From assembly GCA_003280985.1 (NCBI GenBank), contig QCDH01000002.1:62001-126000 (forward strand): 64,000 bases of DNA, read 5' to 3'. The notes under the pieces were generated by a model. The model had not been told where the DNA came from. It saw only the letters and a program-made list of their open reading frames with translations, and ran no database searches. The translations under genes were made by a program, and so were the position numbers. Shown one piece after another: positions 41,985 through 51,434 of the stretch. The stretch is from Prochlorococcus sp. AG-355-A18 (GTDB lineage: Bacteria; Cyanobacteriota; Cyanobacteriia; PCC-6307; Cyanobiaceae). Position 1 is the stretch's first letter; each line of letters opens with the position of its first letter.

Positions 41985-43694
41985 ATGTCGTATAAAATTG
42001 ACAGAAATACTTATGCTCAAACATACGGTCCCACTATTGGGGATAGAGTAAGACTTGCTGACACTGAACTATTTATTGAAGTAGAAAAAGATTTAACTAC
42101 TTACGGAGATGAAGTTAAATTTGGAGGAGGTAAAGTTATTCGAGATGGGATGGGACAGTCTCAAGTAACAAGAGAAGATGGAGCTGTAGATACCGTAATA
42201 ACTAATGCCCTGATCGTAGATTGGTGGGGAATAATTAAAGCTGATGTGGGTATAAAAGATGGCATAATTTTTGATATCGGTAAAGCTGGTAATCCTGATA
42301 TCCAAGATAACGTTAATATTGTTATCGGCGCCTCAACAGAAGTAATAGCTGGAGAAGGCCATATTCTTACTGCAGGATCAATAGATACTCATATACATTT
42401 TATATGTCCCCAACAAATTGAAACAGCTCTTGCTTCAGGAATTACAACTATGTTGGGAGGTGGAACTGGACCAGCGACTGGAACAAACGCCACTACCTGC
42501 ACTCCAGGTCGTTTTCATATTTCTCGAATGCTTCAATCTGCAGAAGCATTTCCTATGAATTTAGGTTTTTTTGGTAAAGGAAATTCTATGAATGAAAGAA
42601 ATCTTATTGATCAAGTCGAAGCTGGTGCATGTGGATTAAAGCTCCATGAGGATTGGGGAACGACTCCATCTACAATAAATTCTTGTTTAAATGTTGCAGA
42701 TAACTTTGATGTTCAAGTTTGTATTCATACTGATACTTTAAATGAGGCAGGTTTTGTTGAAGATACCATCAATGCTATTGCAGGAAGAACAATTCATACT
42801 TTTCACACCGAAGGAGCAGGTGGAGGTCATGCCCCAGATATTATTAAAATCTGTGGGGAAAAAAATGTTCTCCCAAGTAGTACTAATCCAACAAGACCTT
42901 ATACAAGAAACACACTTGAAGAACATCTTGATATGTTGATGGTATGTCATCATTTAGATTCTAAAATTCCAGAAGACATCGCATTTGCGGAATCAAGGAT
43001 AAGAAGAGAGACTATTGCCGCAGAGGATATTCTGCATGATTTAGGCGCCTTTTCAATTATTGCTAGTGACTCTCAAGCTATGGGAAGAGTTGGGGAAGTA
43101 ATAACAAGAACTTTTCAAACTGCTCACAAAATGAAAGTTCAAAGAGGGCCTCTATCAGAGGATTCTGATAGGAACGATAATTACAGAGTAAAGCGATATA
43201 TCTCAAAAGTTACAATAAATCCTGCAATAGCTCATGGTATTAATAAATATGTTGGATCTATAGAAAAGGGGAAAATTGCAGACTTAGTATTGTGGAAACC
43301 TTCATTTTTTGCGGTAAAGCCTGAATTAGTTGTTAAAGGAGGATCTATAGTTTGGTCCCAAATGGGTGATGCAAATGCTTCAATTCCTACTCCAGGCCCA
43401 GTACATGGTCGACCTATGTTTGCAAGTTTCGGTCAATCTCTAATTAAGAGTTCTTTTACCTTTTTAAGTAAAAATTCAATTGATCAAAATATTCCAACAA
43501 AATTAGGTTTGCAAAAGGAATGTATTGCCGTAGAAAATACGAGGAATATTAATAAATCACACTTAAAACTTAATAGCAAACTACCAAATATTTCTGTTGA
43601 TCCTCAAACTTATGAAGTTTTTTCCGATGGGGAACTTCTTACTTGTGAACCACTTGATGAAGTCCCCATGACTCAGAGGTATTTTTTGCTTTAG
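41985..43694 (+). CDS. ureC: Urease subunit alpha (catalytic)
   Basis: A 569-residue UreC. Nickel ligands are visible: His136 and His138 in [11 protein letters not shown], the carbamylated Lys219 in [10 protein letters not shown], His248 in CIHTD and His274 in [15 protein letters not shown]. The catalytic His lies in MVCHHLD near 322. It hydrolyses urea to ammonia and carbamate, giving the cell a nitrogen source. The stop overlaps the convergent gpgS stop by 4 bases with no terminator. Confidence 0.98.
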   Translation: MSYKIDRNTYAQTYGPTIGDRVRLADTELFIEVEKDLTTYGDEVKFGGGKVIRDGMGQSQVTREDGAVDTVITNALIVDWWGIIKADVGIKDGIIFDIGKAGNPDIQDNVNIVIGASTEVIAGEGHILTAGSIDTHIHFICPQQIETALASGITTMLGGGTGPATGTNATTCTPGRFHISRMLQSAEAFPMNLGFFGKGNSMNERNLIDQVEAGACGLKLHEDWGTTPSTINSCLNVADNFDVQVCIHTDTLNEAGFVEDTINAIAGRTIHTFHTEGAGGGHAPDIIKICGEKNVLPSSTNPTRPYTRNTLEEHLDMLMVCHHLDSKIPEDIAFAESRIRRETIAAEDILHDLGAFSIIASDSQAMGRVGEVITRTFQTAHKMKVQRGPLSEDSDRNDNYRVKRYISKVTINPAIAHGINKYVGSIEKGKIADLVLWKPSFFAVKPELVVKGGSIVWSQMGDANASIPTPGPVHGRPMFASFGQSLIKSSFTFLSKNSIDQNIPTKLGLQKECIAVENTRNINKSHLKLNSKLPNISVDPQTYEVFSDGELLTCEPLDEVPMTQRYFLL

Positions 43695-44917
43695 AAGTTT
43701 TTAATTAATGCTTTTTCAATTGTCTTTATGTCTTTTGACCCAGCAATAGCTAAATCTTCTTGCAGTTTGTTCTCACAAGACAGAACTCTTGACCAACTTG
43801 GTAATTGCCTTGTGGTAGGGCAAGCTAGATAATCCTCTCTAGCAGGTCTTAATAGTTTCGCAAACTTTTGTACGGATAATTCTTCTTCGTGCCTATCGTA
43901 TGGAAGTTGATTAACTGCTGAATCTAATCCAAATTGTTTTACCCGATCTTCTCCAACTCTTTTGTAGAGAACTTCTAAAGTTGCTAATTGGGTACTAGTT
44001 AAGGTCTCGGCTTGATGCTCCATGAGACCTCTTAAAACACTTGAAAGTATTTCTGTACACATTTTTTGCAATCCTTCTTTAGATGAATCTCCAATATTCT
44101 TATGTTTATGATCAAATAAACCCAGGTCAACTTGGGCTATTTTGGAGGTTCTTACGTTTCTATATACCTCTGATAATAAACCTATCTCTAAACCCCAGTC
44201 ACAAGGTATTCTTAAATTCATAGCAAGGTCTTTAGTAAAAGCAAACTCTCCTGCTAATGGATATCTAAACGATTGAAGATATTGTAAAAACGGCCCCTTC
44301 CCAACTAACTGCTCAAGACTTGCTAACAAAGGACCCACGAATAATCTTGTTGCTCTACCTTGCAATTGATTTGTTTCTAAGGATAACCTACTGTAAAAAG
44401 CTTTTACATATGAAATTCCATATGATTCATCTAGAAGTGGCAGTATCATTCTTGAAGGATATAAAGGACTAAAAGTTCTTATATCAGCATCAAAAAGAGC
44501 AACAACTTCTGATTTTCTAGTAGCAACTCCTATGCCTTGCCATACAGCCCATCCTTTACCTGGAGTTCCTAAAAGCTCTAAGCCATTTTTTTCTTGGCTT
44601 TTTAATAGCTCTATTACAGAGGGGGAAATAGTCCATTGAACGTGAACTGGGAATGGCATTGAGTCAAAAAATGATTTTGCTGCCTTAACTTGCTCAACAG
44701 TTTTTGCAGAGAGAGCAATCACTAATTCATTTAAGCCTGTTAGGTTTTTTAAAACTTCTCTTATATCTTTTAATGCTGGACGCTCAAACTCTTCATATAA
44801 GCAGGGTATTAAAATGCTAGTTGGTCTTTTTTTAAGACTTTTGTTTAATTCTTTAAGTAAATTTCCTGTAACTCCATATTCATGTATTGTTGTGATTAAC
44901 CCTTGTTGAAAGTCCAT
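43691..44917 (-). CDS. gpgS: Glucosyl-3-phosphoglycerate synthase (GT81-type)
   Basis: A 408-residue glycosyltransferase. The GT-A metal motif DAD is at 143-145 ([10 protein letters not shown]), preceded by [22 protein letters not shown] and [27 protein letters not shown] holds the typical GpgS acidic/Trp motif. It transfers glucose from a nucleotide sugar to 3-phosphoglycerate, the first step toward the compatible solute glucosylglycerate, which Prochlorococcus is known to accumulate. It diverges from the phosphorylase-phosphatase-kinase operon at 44968. Confidence 0.88.
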   Translation of the reverse strand: MDFQQGLITTIHEYGVTGNLLKELNKSLKKRPTSILIPCLYEEFERPALKDIREVLKNLTGLNELVIALSAKTVEQVKAAKSFFDSMPFPVHVQWTISPSVIELLKSQEKNGLELLGTPGKGWAVWQGIGVATRKSEVVALFDADIRTFSPLYPSRMILPLLDESYGISYVKAFYSRLSLETNQLQGRATRLFVGPLLASLEQLVGKGPFLQYLQSFRYPLAGEFAFTKDLAMNLRIPCDWGLEIGLLSEVYRNVRTSKIAQVDLGLFDHKHKNIGDSSKEGLQKMCTEILSSVLRGLMEHQAETLTSTQLATLEVLYKRVGEDRVKQFGLDSAVNQLPYDRHEEELSVQKFAKLLRPAREDYLACPTTRQLPSWSRVLSCENKLQEDLAIAGSKDIKTIEKALIKNF

Positions 44918-44967
44918 TTTCTAAATGATGTGCAGAATGGTATTAATACTTCGATAATTTTTTCAAA

Positions 44968-46728
44968 GTGAAGCAAAATGATTCAGAGAAAAAATTAGAT
45001 AGATTGAAAATTAATAAATTGTTAAAAACAATTTATTCAAATCATACTACAGAAGAAATTAATTTTATTTCAAATCAATTATTGCAGATTTTAGATGATT
45101 TCTCAGACAAATCTTCTTATGAAGAAATTAGAGATAAGGAAAGGTGGAATGAATCTCATTCGGTTTTGATAACTTATGCAGATAGTATTTATGAAAATGG
45201 CGAGTCAACATTAATAACTCTTAGGAAGTTGTTAAGTAAACATTTTGGCAGTCTTTCTAAAGTTGTTCATATTCTTCCTTTTCTGAAATCCACAAGCGAT
45301 GGAGGTTTCGCAGTCTCTAGTTATGATTCTTTAGAAGAAAAATTTGGTGTTTGGGATGATCTCAAAAGTATTTCTAAAAATCATGATCTGATGGCTGATT
45401 TGGTACTAAACCATGTTTCATCATCTCACCCATGGGTTCAACAATTTATTAAATCCCAAGAACCAGGCATATCAAATGTTTTTTCACCGAAACAAAATCT
45501 TGACTGGTCAAATGTAGTTAGACCTAGAAGTTCTTCCTTGTTTTCTCAAATAAATACTGAAGATGGCCCTAAACAAGTTTGGACAACTTTTGGTCCAGAT
45601 CAAATTGATTTGAATTGGCATAATCCAGTAATGACTCTTGAGTTCTTAAATTTAATTATTACTTATTTATCTAATGGAATTAAATGGTTAAGGCTTGATG
45701 CTGTAGGTTTTATTTGGAAAGAATCAGGGACTACATGCTTACATTTGCCGAAAGCGCATTCAATTGTGAAACTCTTAAGAGTTCTTTTAAATGATCTTCT
45801 TGATGAGGGAGTTTTAATAACTGAAACTAATGTTCCTCAGAAGGAAAATCTATCTTATCTGATTCCTGATGATGAAGCCCACATGGCATATAATTTCCCA
45901 TTACCTCCTCTTCTCCTAGAGGCAATTATTACTTCAAGAGCTGATATTCTAAACTCATGGATTTTTGATTGGCCCATATTGCCTGAAGATACTACTTTAT
46001 TTAATTTCACTGCATCGCACGATGGTGTTGGGCTTAGAGCTCTTGAGGGTTTAATGAATGAGAAGAGAATTAAAGATTTATTAATTAATTGTGAGAAAAG
46101 AGGCGGATTAGTAAGTCATAGACGTTTATCAAATGGTGAGGATAAACCTTATGAATTAAATATTAGTTGGTGGAGTGCTATGGAAGATTCCAGTAGAGAT
46201 GCTAAAAGATTTCAATATGAGAGATTTATTTTGAGTCAATTATTAGTAATGGCTCTGAAAGGGGTCCCTGCTTTTTATCTACCAGCATTACTAGCTTCAG
46301 AAAATGATATCAAAAGTTTTTCTATGACAGGTCAAAGAAGGGATCTAAACAGAGAAAAGTTTAAGTCAGAAAATCTTTTAGCCGTTTTAAATAATCCTGA
46401 ATCTAATGCTAACAAAAACTTAAAATATCTCCGTAATGCAATGGATGTTAGATCAGAATTAAAGCAATTTCACCCTTGTTCGGAAATGAAATGTTTGTCT
46501 AAAGGTAGAAGTGATATTGTTGTAATCAAGAGAAGTAAAGGCCCTAAATCAGTTTTTGCAATCCACAATATGACTGAAAATAAAATTAATTATCAATTGA
46601 ATGATAATGATCTACCAAAAATAATTGATAATGATTTCAATACCCATGATTTTTTAACATCCACTAAATACAATTGTAAAAATATAAGTCTTGACCCTTT
46701 TCAAGTAATTTGGCTTAGTGCTTTATAA
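44968..46728 (+). CDS. GH13_18 sugar phosphorylase, probably glucosylglycerate phosphorylase
   Basis: A 586-residue GH13 protein starting at a GTG. The four GH13 regions are intact: ADLVLNHVSSSHPW (region I), KWLRLDAVGFIWK with nucleophile Asp244, LITETNVPQKEN with acid/base Glu286, and FTASHDGVGLR with Asp352. This set is that of the sucrose-phosphorylase subfamily GH13_18, which also includes sucrose 6-phosphate, glucosylglycerol and glucosylglycerate phosphorylases. The neighbours gpgS, a phosphatase and a glycerate kinase favour glucosylglycerate as substrate (inference); sucrose phosphorylase is the main alternative. Confidence 0.8.
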   Translation: MKQNDSEKKLDRLKINKLLKTIYSNHTTEEINFISNQLLQILDDFSDKSSYEEIRDKERWNESHSVLITYADSIYENGESTLITLRKLLSKHFGSLSKVVHILPFLKSTSDGGFAVSSYDSLEEKFGVWDDLKSISKNHDLMADLVLNHVSSSHPWVQQFIKSQEPGISNVFSPKQNLDWSNVVRPRSSSLFSQINTEDGPKQVWTTFGPDQIDLNWHNPVMTLEFLNLIITYLSNGIKWLRLDAVGFIWKESGTTCLHLPKAHSIVKLLRVLLNDLLDEGVLITETNVPQKENLSYLIPDDEAHMAYNFPLPPLLLEAIITSRADILNSWIFDWPILPEDTTLFNFTASHDGVGLRALEGLMNEKRIKDLLINCEKRGGLVSHRRLSNGEDKPYELNISWWSAMEDSSRDAKRFQYERFILSQLLVMALKGVPAFYLPALLASENDIKSFSMTGQRRDLNREKFKSENLLAVLNNPESNANKNLKYLRNAMDVRSELKQFHPCSEMKCLSKGRSDIVVIKRSKGPKSVFAIHNMTENKINYQLNDNDLPKIIDNDFNTHDFLTSTKYNCKNISLDPFQVIWLSAL

Positions 46729-46730
46729 AA

Positions 46731-47528
46731 ATGATAGAAAATTCTTCTATTTGGGTAGTTAGTGATGTAGATGGTACTTTAATGGATCACTCATATGATT
46801 TATCACCTGCCAAAGAAACTATAAAAAAACTACAAAAATTATCCATACCCGTAATTCTTTGTACAAGCAAAACTGCTTCTGAAGTAAAAGTAATTAGAAA
46901 GGAACTTAACTTGACTGATCCTTATATTGTAGAGAATGGTGCGGCAATATATGGCGAATCTCTTGAAGGAGTAAATGGAGAAATTATTCTCGGGATAAAG
47001 TACGAATCTCTTGAAGAAATCTTAAATTTTATTTCTAATGAAATCGATTATAAACTTACCCCTCTTAATGATCTCACTGATGAAGAAGCCACTCAGCTAA
47101 CAGGTTTAGAAGGCAATTCATTGAATTTAATGCGTGATAGGCATTGGAGTATGCCTTTTTTAAATCCGCCAAGTTATTTAGAAGAGAAAATTAATATCTG
47201 TTGTAAAAATTTCAATGTTGATATTTTTAAGGGAAATAGAATGAGTCACTTATTATCTACAAAATCGAATAAAGGTATAGCAATAAATGCTCTTAAAGAA
47301 TATTCAAATGTTCAAAATATTGAAATTATAGGTTTAGGTGATTCTCCAAATGATTTGCCTTTACTTTTAAACTCAGATATTAAAATCGTTATTCCTGGTA
47401 TAGAAGGCCCTAACTTAAATTTACTAGATCAATTAAAAGATTTGGATTTTATTTTAGCTTCTGAACCAAATGGATATGGTTGGAAAAATGAAATCAATAA
47501 ATTGATAAATAAGCGAGAACTAAGTTAG
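46731..47528 (+). CDS. Glucosyl-3-phosphoglycerate phosphatase (MPGP-type HAD)
   Basis: A 265-residue Cof/MPGP-type HAD phosphatase: VSDVDGTLMD with Asp12 and Asp14, LCTSKTASEV (motif II), IVENGAAIYG, and GLGDSPNDLPLL (motif IV). The mannosyl-3-phosphoglycerate phosphatase branch acts on glycosyl-phosphoglycerates. Next to gpgS it most likely converts glucosyl-3-phosphoglycerate to glucosylglycerate. It starts 2 bases after the phosphorylase gene. Confidence 0.83.
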   Translation: MIENSSIWVVSDVDGTLMDHSYDLSPAKETIKKLQKLSIPVILCTSKTASEVKVIRKELNLTDPYIVENGAAIYGESLEGVNGEIILGIKYESLEEILNFISNEIDYKLTPLNDLTDEEATQLTGLEGNSLNLMRDRHWSMPFLNPPSYLEEKINICCKNFNVDIFKGNRMSHLLSTKSNKGIAINALKEYSNVQNIEIIGLGDSPNDLPLLLNSDIKIVIPGIEGPNLNLLDQLKDLDFILASEPNGYGWKNEINKLINKRELS

Positions 47529-47532
47529 AAAG

Positions 47533-48477
47533 ATGAAAGATTTAAATATTAATTTTCCTCTTGAAAAATTTGAAAGATTAATTATTGATATTGGTTGGGA
47601 ATCCTTGGATGATTGGTTCAATTTTTGGAATAAGAAAAGAAACATTCTTTCAATTGATCAATTTTGGAACAATAAAGTAAATGACGACTGGATTTGGGGT
47701 TTATCTTTACCTCTTTTATCACAGGCTTATAAATTTCAAAATAATTTTTCTGAAAGAAAAATTATTGGAATCTCAGCTTTACCTGGTACAGGTAAAACAA
47801 CACTAGGTAAATGGCTCGAAGCTATATCGTTAAAATTAAACTTCAAAATTGCTGTTATTTCAATTGACGACTTTTATCTCCCATCAAATGAAATGAAATT
47901 AGCAATTAAGAATAACCCTTGGAATGTTTCAAGAGGGTTTCCAGGTAGTCACTCAGTAAAATTAATGCATGAAAAATTATCAAATTGGAAGATAAATGGA
48001 GAATTAAATGTACCAGTTTTCGATAAATCTTTAAGAAATGGTTTAGGAGATAGATCTCATTGGAGATTAGATAAGCCTGATTTATTAATTCTTGAGGGAT
48101 GGTTTTTGGGAATTAAACCTTATTGCATTGATATAAATGATCAATCCTTAGATACAACAAATTTAAGTCTTCATGAATCATCTTATGTATTAAAAATTCA
48201 AAATAACCTAAACGAATATTTAAATATTTGGACTTTAATAGACACGATTTGGCACTTAAAGCCCTTGAAGATTGAATATATGAATATGTGGAAAACAAAT
48301 CAGGAAAAAGAAATGTTTTTACAGAAAGGTAAAGCTCTTAAAGATGAAAAATTATCTAATTTCTTGAGAATGCTTAATGTCTCAATTCCTCATAAAAGTT
48401 TTGATGTCATAAAATCTTACGCGCTTTTATTAATTGATCAAGAAAGAAATGTAGTTGAGGCTGGATTGAATTTGTAG
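47533..48477 (+). CDS. Glycerate kinase (plant/cyanobacterial GLYK-type P-loop kinase)
   Basis: A 314-residue P-loop kinase with Walker A ALPGTGKTTLG (82-92), SIDDFYLPSNEM, RGFPGSHS and DLLILEGWFLG, a pattern of the GLYK/uridine-kinase-like group that includes D-glycerate 3-kinase. The product, 3-phosphoglycerate, is the acceptor for GpgS. It starts 4 bases after the phosphatase gene, completing a four-gene set. It would also serve photorespiratory glycerate. Confidence 0.82.
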   Translation: MKDLNINFPLEKFERLIIDIGWESLDDWFNFWNKKRNILSIDQFWNNKVNDDWIWGLSLPLLSQAYKFQNNFSERKIIGISALPGTGKTTLGKWLEAISLKLNFKIAVISIDDFYLPSNEMKLAIKNNPWNVSRGFPGSHSVKLMHEKLSNWKINGELNVPVFDKSLRNGLGDRSHWRLDKPDLLILEGWFLGIKPYCIDINDQSLDTTNLSLHESSYVLKIQNNLNEYLNIWTLIDTIWHLKPLKIEYMNMWKTNQEKEMFLQKGKALKDEKLSNFLRMLNVSIPHKSFDVIKSYALLLIDQERNVVEAGLNL

Positions 48478-48570
48478 AATTATCTAAATTTTCTGTTTTA
48501 AAGTAATTCTTTATACATTTTTTTTAGCTTTAAATAGTGTTTAATTAAAATTAAAATTTGCTGCTTAGTA

Positions 48571-48798
48571 ATGGTTGAGTTTTCTTACAAAAATGAAGGT
48601 TGTAGGATGGTTGTTTTGAGATGTGTTGGTCCATCAAATTTTTTCTTAGAGAGAGTTTTATTCCCAACTGACATTCTTACTTTTATGGCCCCAAATGATT
48701 CAAGAGTTGAAATCTGGGGAAATGAATTATATGGGCCTAAGTTGGAAGAAAGAATAAGAATTTCTGCTGATAACGAAGATTCGACTTTAGTGGCATAG
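48571..48798 (+). CDS. DUF1830 protein (75 aa)
   Basis: A 75-residue protein matching DUF1830: FSYKNEGCRMVVLRCVGPSNFFLERVLFP (in pieces) then the F-x-A-P-x-x-S-x-VEIWG pattern. A small cyanobacterial family without known function. No signal or membrane segment. A 93-base AT-rich gap separates it from the kinase gene. Confidence 0.78.
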   Translation: MVEFSYKNEGCRMVVLRCVGPSNFFLERVLFPTDILTFMAPNDSRVEIWGNELYGPKLEERIRISADNEDSTLVA

Positions 48799-48887
48799 AA
48801 CAGATATTATTTAATTGTCTTCGAGTCAAAATTTTTTACAAATACCAAGTTTTTATTGATATTATCTAACTAGTTTTAGTTTTATAG

Positions 48888-49013
48888 ATGTATTATTTTT
48901 CTTCCTTTGCAATAGGGGGTTTCGTTCCTTCTGCAGCTATTGCCGGAGTTTTACTTTTAGTTGGCTTAGGAGCCTTCTTTTATCTTGGCATTAAAGGACC
49001 TACAGATTATTAA
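48888..49013 (+). CDS. Small single-span membrane protein (41 aa), possible photosynthetic or NDH subunit
   Basis: An ATG at 48888 opens a 41-residue frame: SSFAIGGFVPSAAIAGVLLLVG and FFYLGIKGPTDY. One membrane span with short polar ends is the layout of small subunits of photosystems, cytochrome b6f or NDH-1. I cannot match it confidently to PetL, NdhP or similar, so I leave it unnamed. The next small protein starts 64 bases downstream. Confidence 0.65.
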   Translation: MYYFSSFAIGGFVPSAAIAGVLLLVGLGAFFYLGIKGPTDY

Positions 49014-49076
49014 ACATTAGTTAATCAACAATTCGTAATTTTAGTTTTTCATAACCTCCTTTAATAAGTTAACAAA

Positions 49077-49211
49077 ATGGATTTAACAACTATTTTATTT
49101 ATATTAAGCTTACCTTTCGTATTATTGACAGTTTATTTTGGAACAAAAAATGATTTTTACGAGAGTGAAAATTATAAAGGTGATGGTTGTGCGCACGATG
49201 TTAAAAGGTAA
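49077..49211 (+). CDS. Small single-span membrane protein (44 aa)
   Basis: An ATG at 49077 gives a 44-residue frame: one span (TTILFILSLPFVLLTVYFG), then a polar tail with Cys and His (DFYESENYKGDGCAHDVKR). The tail is conserved-looking rather than random. A good ribosome binding site-like CCTCC is not on this strand, so the start is the nearest ATG. Function unknown. Confidence 0.55.
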   Translation: MDLTTILFILSLPFVLLTVYFGTKNDFYESENYKGDGCAHDVKR

Positions 49212-49219
49212 CTTTATTA

Positions 49220-49489
49220 CTAATCACCTCTAAATACACAGGTCCATTTACTATCAAATTGCCAAACAGGTTTGTATATTTCATTAGTAATTTTTTCGCC
49301 TGCCTTATTACAAGTTTCTAAATCTTTCATGGGAATAGAATGTAAGGAAGGACTCGTTATTCCACTAACCTCTGGCCTTCCTCCAGGCCCTTGTCTATAA
49401 GTTCCAATTATTAACCAATAGTTAGCTTTCGCAGAACCAGAAAAGATTAAGGAAAGAAAAAATAATATTAAAATAGATTTTTTTTTCAT
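49220..49489 (-). CDS. Exported hypothetical protein (89 aa)
   Basis: An 89-residue protein with a signal peptide (KKKSILILFFLSLIFSGSAKA, about 1-22). The mature part starts NYWLIIGTYRQGPGGRPEVSGI and has two Cys (DLETCNKAGEKI and KWTCVFRGD), consistent with a disulfide in the periplasm or lumen. It belongs to a small secreted cyanobacterial type I cannot name. It ends 9 bases from the preceding convergent ORF. Confidence 0.68.
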   Translation of the reverse strand: MKKKSILILFFLSLIFSGSAKANYWLIIGTYRQGPGGRPEVSGITSPSLHSIPMKDLETCNKAGEKITNEIYKPVWQFDSKWTCVFRGD

Positions 49490-49556
49490 TTTTCCATACT
49501 AGCTTTTAATTTTTAAATGTAAATTGCTATTAATTAATTAGGTAATTCAATAATTA

Positions 49557-50357
49557 TTGGAATATTTAAAATTTGTTATATATGGATTAATTCAAGGGTT
49601 GACGGAATTTATCCCTGTAAGTAGTACAGCACACTTAAAAGTTATTTCTCTTTTTTTAGGTATTGATGATCCTGGAGCCTCTTTGTCCGCTACTATTCAA
49701 CTTGGAAGTGTTCTAGCCATAGCTTGGTATTTTAGAGATGATATTTTTGATTTCAGAAGTCAATCTTCAAAAAAATTTCTTAAATACCTCTTAAATAAAA
49801 GATTATCAAAATCTATTTTGATTGGGACTATACCAATTGTTTTGCTTGGTGGGAGTATAAAAATATTTATCCCTTCTTTTTTTGAAAACGTTCTACGTTC
49901 AAATTTATCAATAGCATTGGTCTCATTTTTAATGGCTTTTTTTATGTACTTGGCAGATATTTCGAAAAAAGGTTCTATTAATATTAAAAACCATAATTAT
50001 TCAAATAGTTTTTTGATAGGTTTCTTTCAAGCATTTGCAATTTTTCCAGGTGTTTCAAGATCTGGGGTCACTATTTCTAGCGCTTTAATATCAGGATGGG
50101 AAAGAGGCGATGCTGCGAAATTTTCTTTTCTTTTAGGGATGCCAGCTATTTCTCTCGCTGCGATTGTTGAGTTTATTTCTTCATTTAATGATTTTTTTTT
50201 ATTAGGATTCCCTCCCCTTTTTGTTGGTCTTATTACGACATTTTTGTCCTCTTTATTAGCGATAGATTTCTTATTAAAGTATTTTTCTTCAAATGGGTTG
50301 AAAATATTTATTATCTATCGTGTAATTTTTGGTGTCGTAATTCTTTTGAATTTATAA
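49557..50357 (+). CDS. uppP: Undecaprenyl-diphosphatase UppP (BacA)
   Basis: A 266-residue multi-pass membrane phosphatase starting at TTG. GLTEFIPVSSTAHL (15-27) has the catalytic Glu17, the PVSS and His26, and the second motif is PGVSRSG. It recycles undecaprenyl diphosphate for cell-wall synthesis. About eight membrane segments are visible. No in-frame ATG exists near the start, so TTG is well supported by the motif position. Confidence 0.94.
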   Translation: MEYLKFVIYGLIQGLTEFIPVSSTAHLKVISLFLGIDDPGASLSATIQLGSVLAIAWYFRDDIFDFRSQSSKKFLKYLLNKRLSKSILIGTIPIVLLGGSIKIFIPSFFENVLRSNLSIALVSFLMAFFMYLADISKKGSINIKNHNYSNSFLIGFFQAFAIFPGVSRSGVTISSALISGWERGDAAKFSFLLGMPAISLAAIVEFISSFNDFFLLGFPPLFVGLITTFLSSLLAIDFLLKYFSSNGLKIFIIYRVIFGVVILLNL

Positions 50358-50414
50358 TTTGATGAAAAAAAAATTTTTTGGAATTGTGTTAAGGTTTTAA
50401 AAAATTCTATCTTA

Positions 50415-50567
50415 ATGAACAATTTTCTATCTTTCCAATTAGGTGAAGTGGAAGTTTCAAATCTTACTATTTTGGTTTTAGCTTTTTTTTCTTCTTTTAC
50501 ATTCATAGCAGTAGGTATAAGTTCATATAAACTATACAAATCACTAATAAATGAAGACGATAAGTAA
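50415..50567 (+). CDS. Small membrane protein (50 aa) abutting tRNA-Pro
   Basis: A 50-residue frame from ATG 50415: a polar head (NNFLSFQLGEVEVS), one span (LTILVLAFFSSFTFIAVGISS) and an acidic tail ending EDDK. Its stop is 1 base before the 3' end of the tRNA gene that lies on the other strand. The layout is like small photosynthetic subunits, but I cannot name it. Confidence 0.55.
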   Translation: MNNFLSFQLGEVEVSNLTILVLAFFSSFTFIAVGISSYKLYKSLINEDDK

Positions 50568-50568
50568 T

Positions 50569-50641
50569 CGGAACGGCGGGATTTGAACCCACGACCCCCA
50601 CTACCCCAAAGTGGTGCGCTACCAAACTGCGCTACGCCCCG
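50569..50641 (-). tRNA. tRNA-Pro (anticodon GGG)
   Basis: Read on the minus strand the cloverleaf closes: acceptor CGGGGCG with CGTTCCG (two G-T pairs), D-arm AGCGCAGTTTGGTAGCG, anticodon stem CCACT/AGTGG with loop TTGGGGT giving anticodon GGG, and T-arm GTGGG-TTCAAAT-CCCGC. The discriminator is A and no CCA is encoded, so CCA is added post-transcriptionally. Confidence 0.93.
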
Positions 50642-50668
50642 TGTCTTTACTATAAAGATTAGATTGAT

Positions 50669-51397
50669 TTAAATGTTATTCTTTATAGGATTGTTATCAG
50701 ATCTCAATACACACTTGTCAACTTCCCAATTAAAGTTTTCCCATATATGGTCTTCTAATTTATAGTTGCTTCCAGTAAAAGCTCCTAACTTAACTTTTGT
50801 AGGTGAAGCGGAACAATACTGCCTGCTTCCAGCTGAGGCAAGATATTGTTGATGGTAATCTTCCGCATAAAAATATGAATCAATCATTTTTATTTCCGTT
50901 TCAATTTTGCCAAAATTTTTTTTGCTTAGTTCCGTTTGATATTCTTCCTTACTGGCTAATATGGTTTTAATATTATTTTCATTTTTGTAATATATTGCTG
51001 ATCTATATTGAGTTCCCATATCATTACCTTGCCTGTTTTTTTGAGTAGGGTCATGACATTCCCAAAACATTTTTAATAAATCACTTACATCTACTTCCCT
51101 TTTATCCCATATAACTCTTACAACTTCTGAATGACCAGTTAAGCCGGAACATACCTCATAATAAGTTGGATTGTTTTTTTCACCTCCAGCATAACCTACA
51201 GAAGTTGTGACAACTCCAGGAAGTTTCCAGAAACATTTTTCCGCTCCCCAGAAACAACCACATCCAAAAATTATTTCATCTTCTTCTACACTAGGAAATT
51301 TTTTGATATCAGTTTTTAATATTCTATGTAATGAATAAGCATCATTAGTTAAATTTACGTCGACATTTTTCATAATGTTTTTTAAGAATTTAAACAT
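50669..51397 (-). CDS. msrA: Peptide methionine sulfoxide reductase MsrA
   Basis: A 242-residue MsrA with the catalytic GCGCFWGAE (Cys48), GYAGGEKNNPTYYEVCSG, and GTQYRSAIYY. Residues about 1-40 are an extra N-terminal extension. It reduces methionine-S-sulfoxide, repairing oxidative damage. A Cys two residues before the catalytic one (Cys46) and Cys194 near QYCSAS may serve in recycling. It sits 28 bases from tRNA-Pro on the same strand. Confidence 0.94.
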   Translation of the reverse strand: MFKFLKNIMKNVDVNLTNDAYSLHRILKTDIKKFPSVEEDEIIFGCGCFWGAEKCFWKLPGVVTTSVGYAGGEKNNPTYYEVCSGLTGHSEVVRVIWDKREVDVSDLLKMFWECHDPTQKNRQGNDMGTQYRSAIYYKNENNIKTILASKEEYQTELSKKNFGKIETEIKMIDSYFYAEDYHQQYLASAGSRQYCSASPTKVKLGAFTGSNYKLEDHIWENFNWEVDKCVLRSDNNPIKNNI

Positions 51398-51434
51398 AAT
51401 TTAAATTTATTTATCATAAGTAAAAAAATTAATT

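Noticed and set aside
50315-50539. 74-residue minus-strand frame
   Set aside because: Antisense to the uppP 3' end and to the better-supported small membrane protein at 50415.
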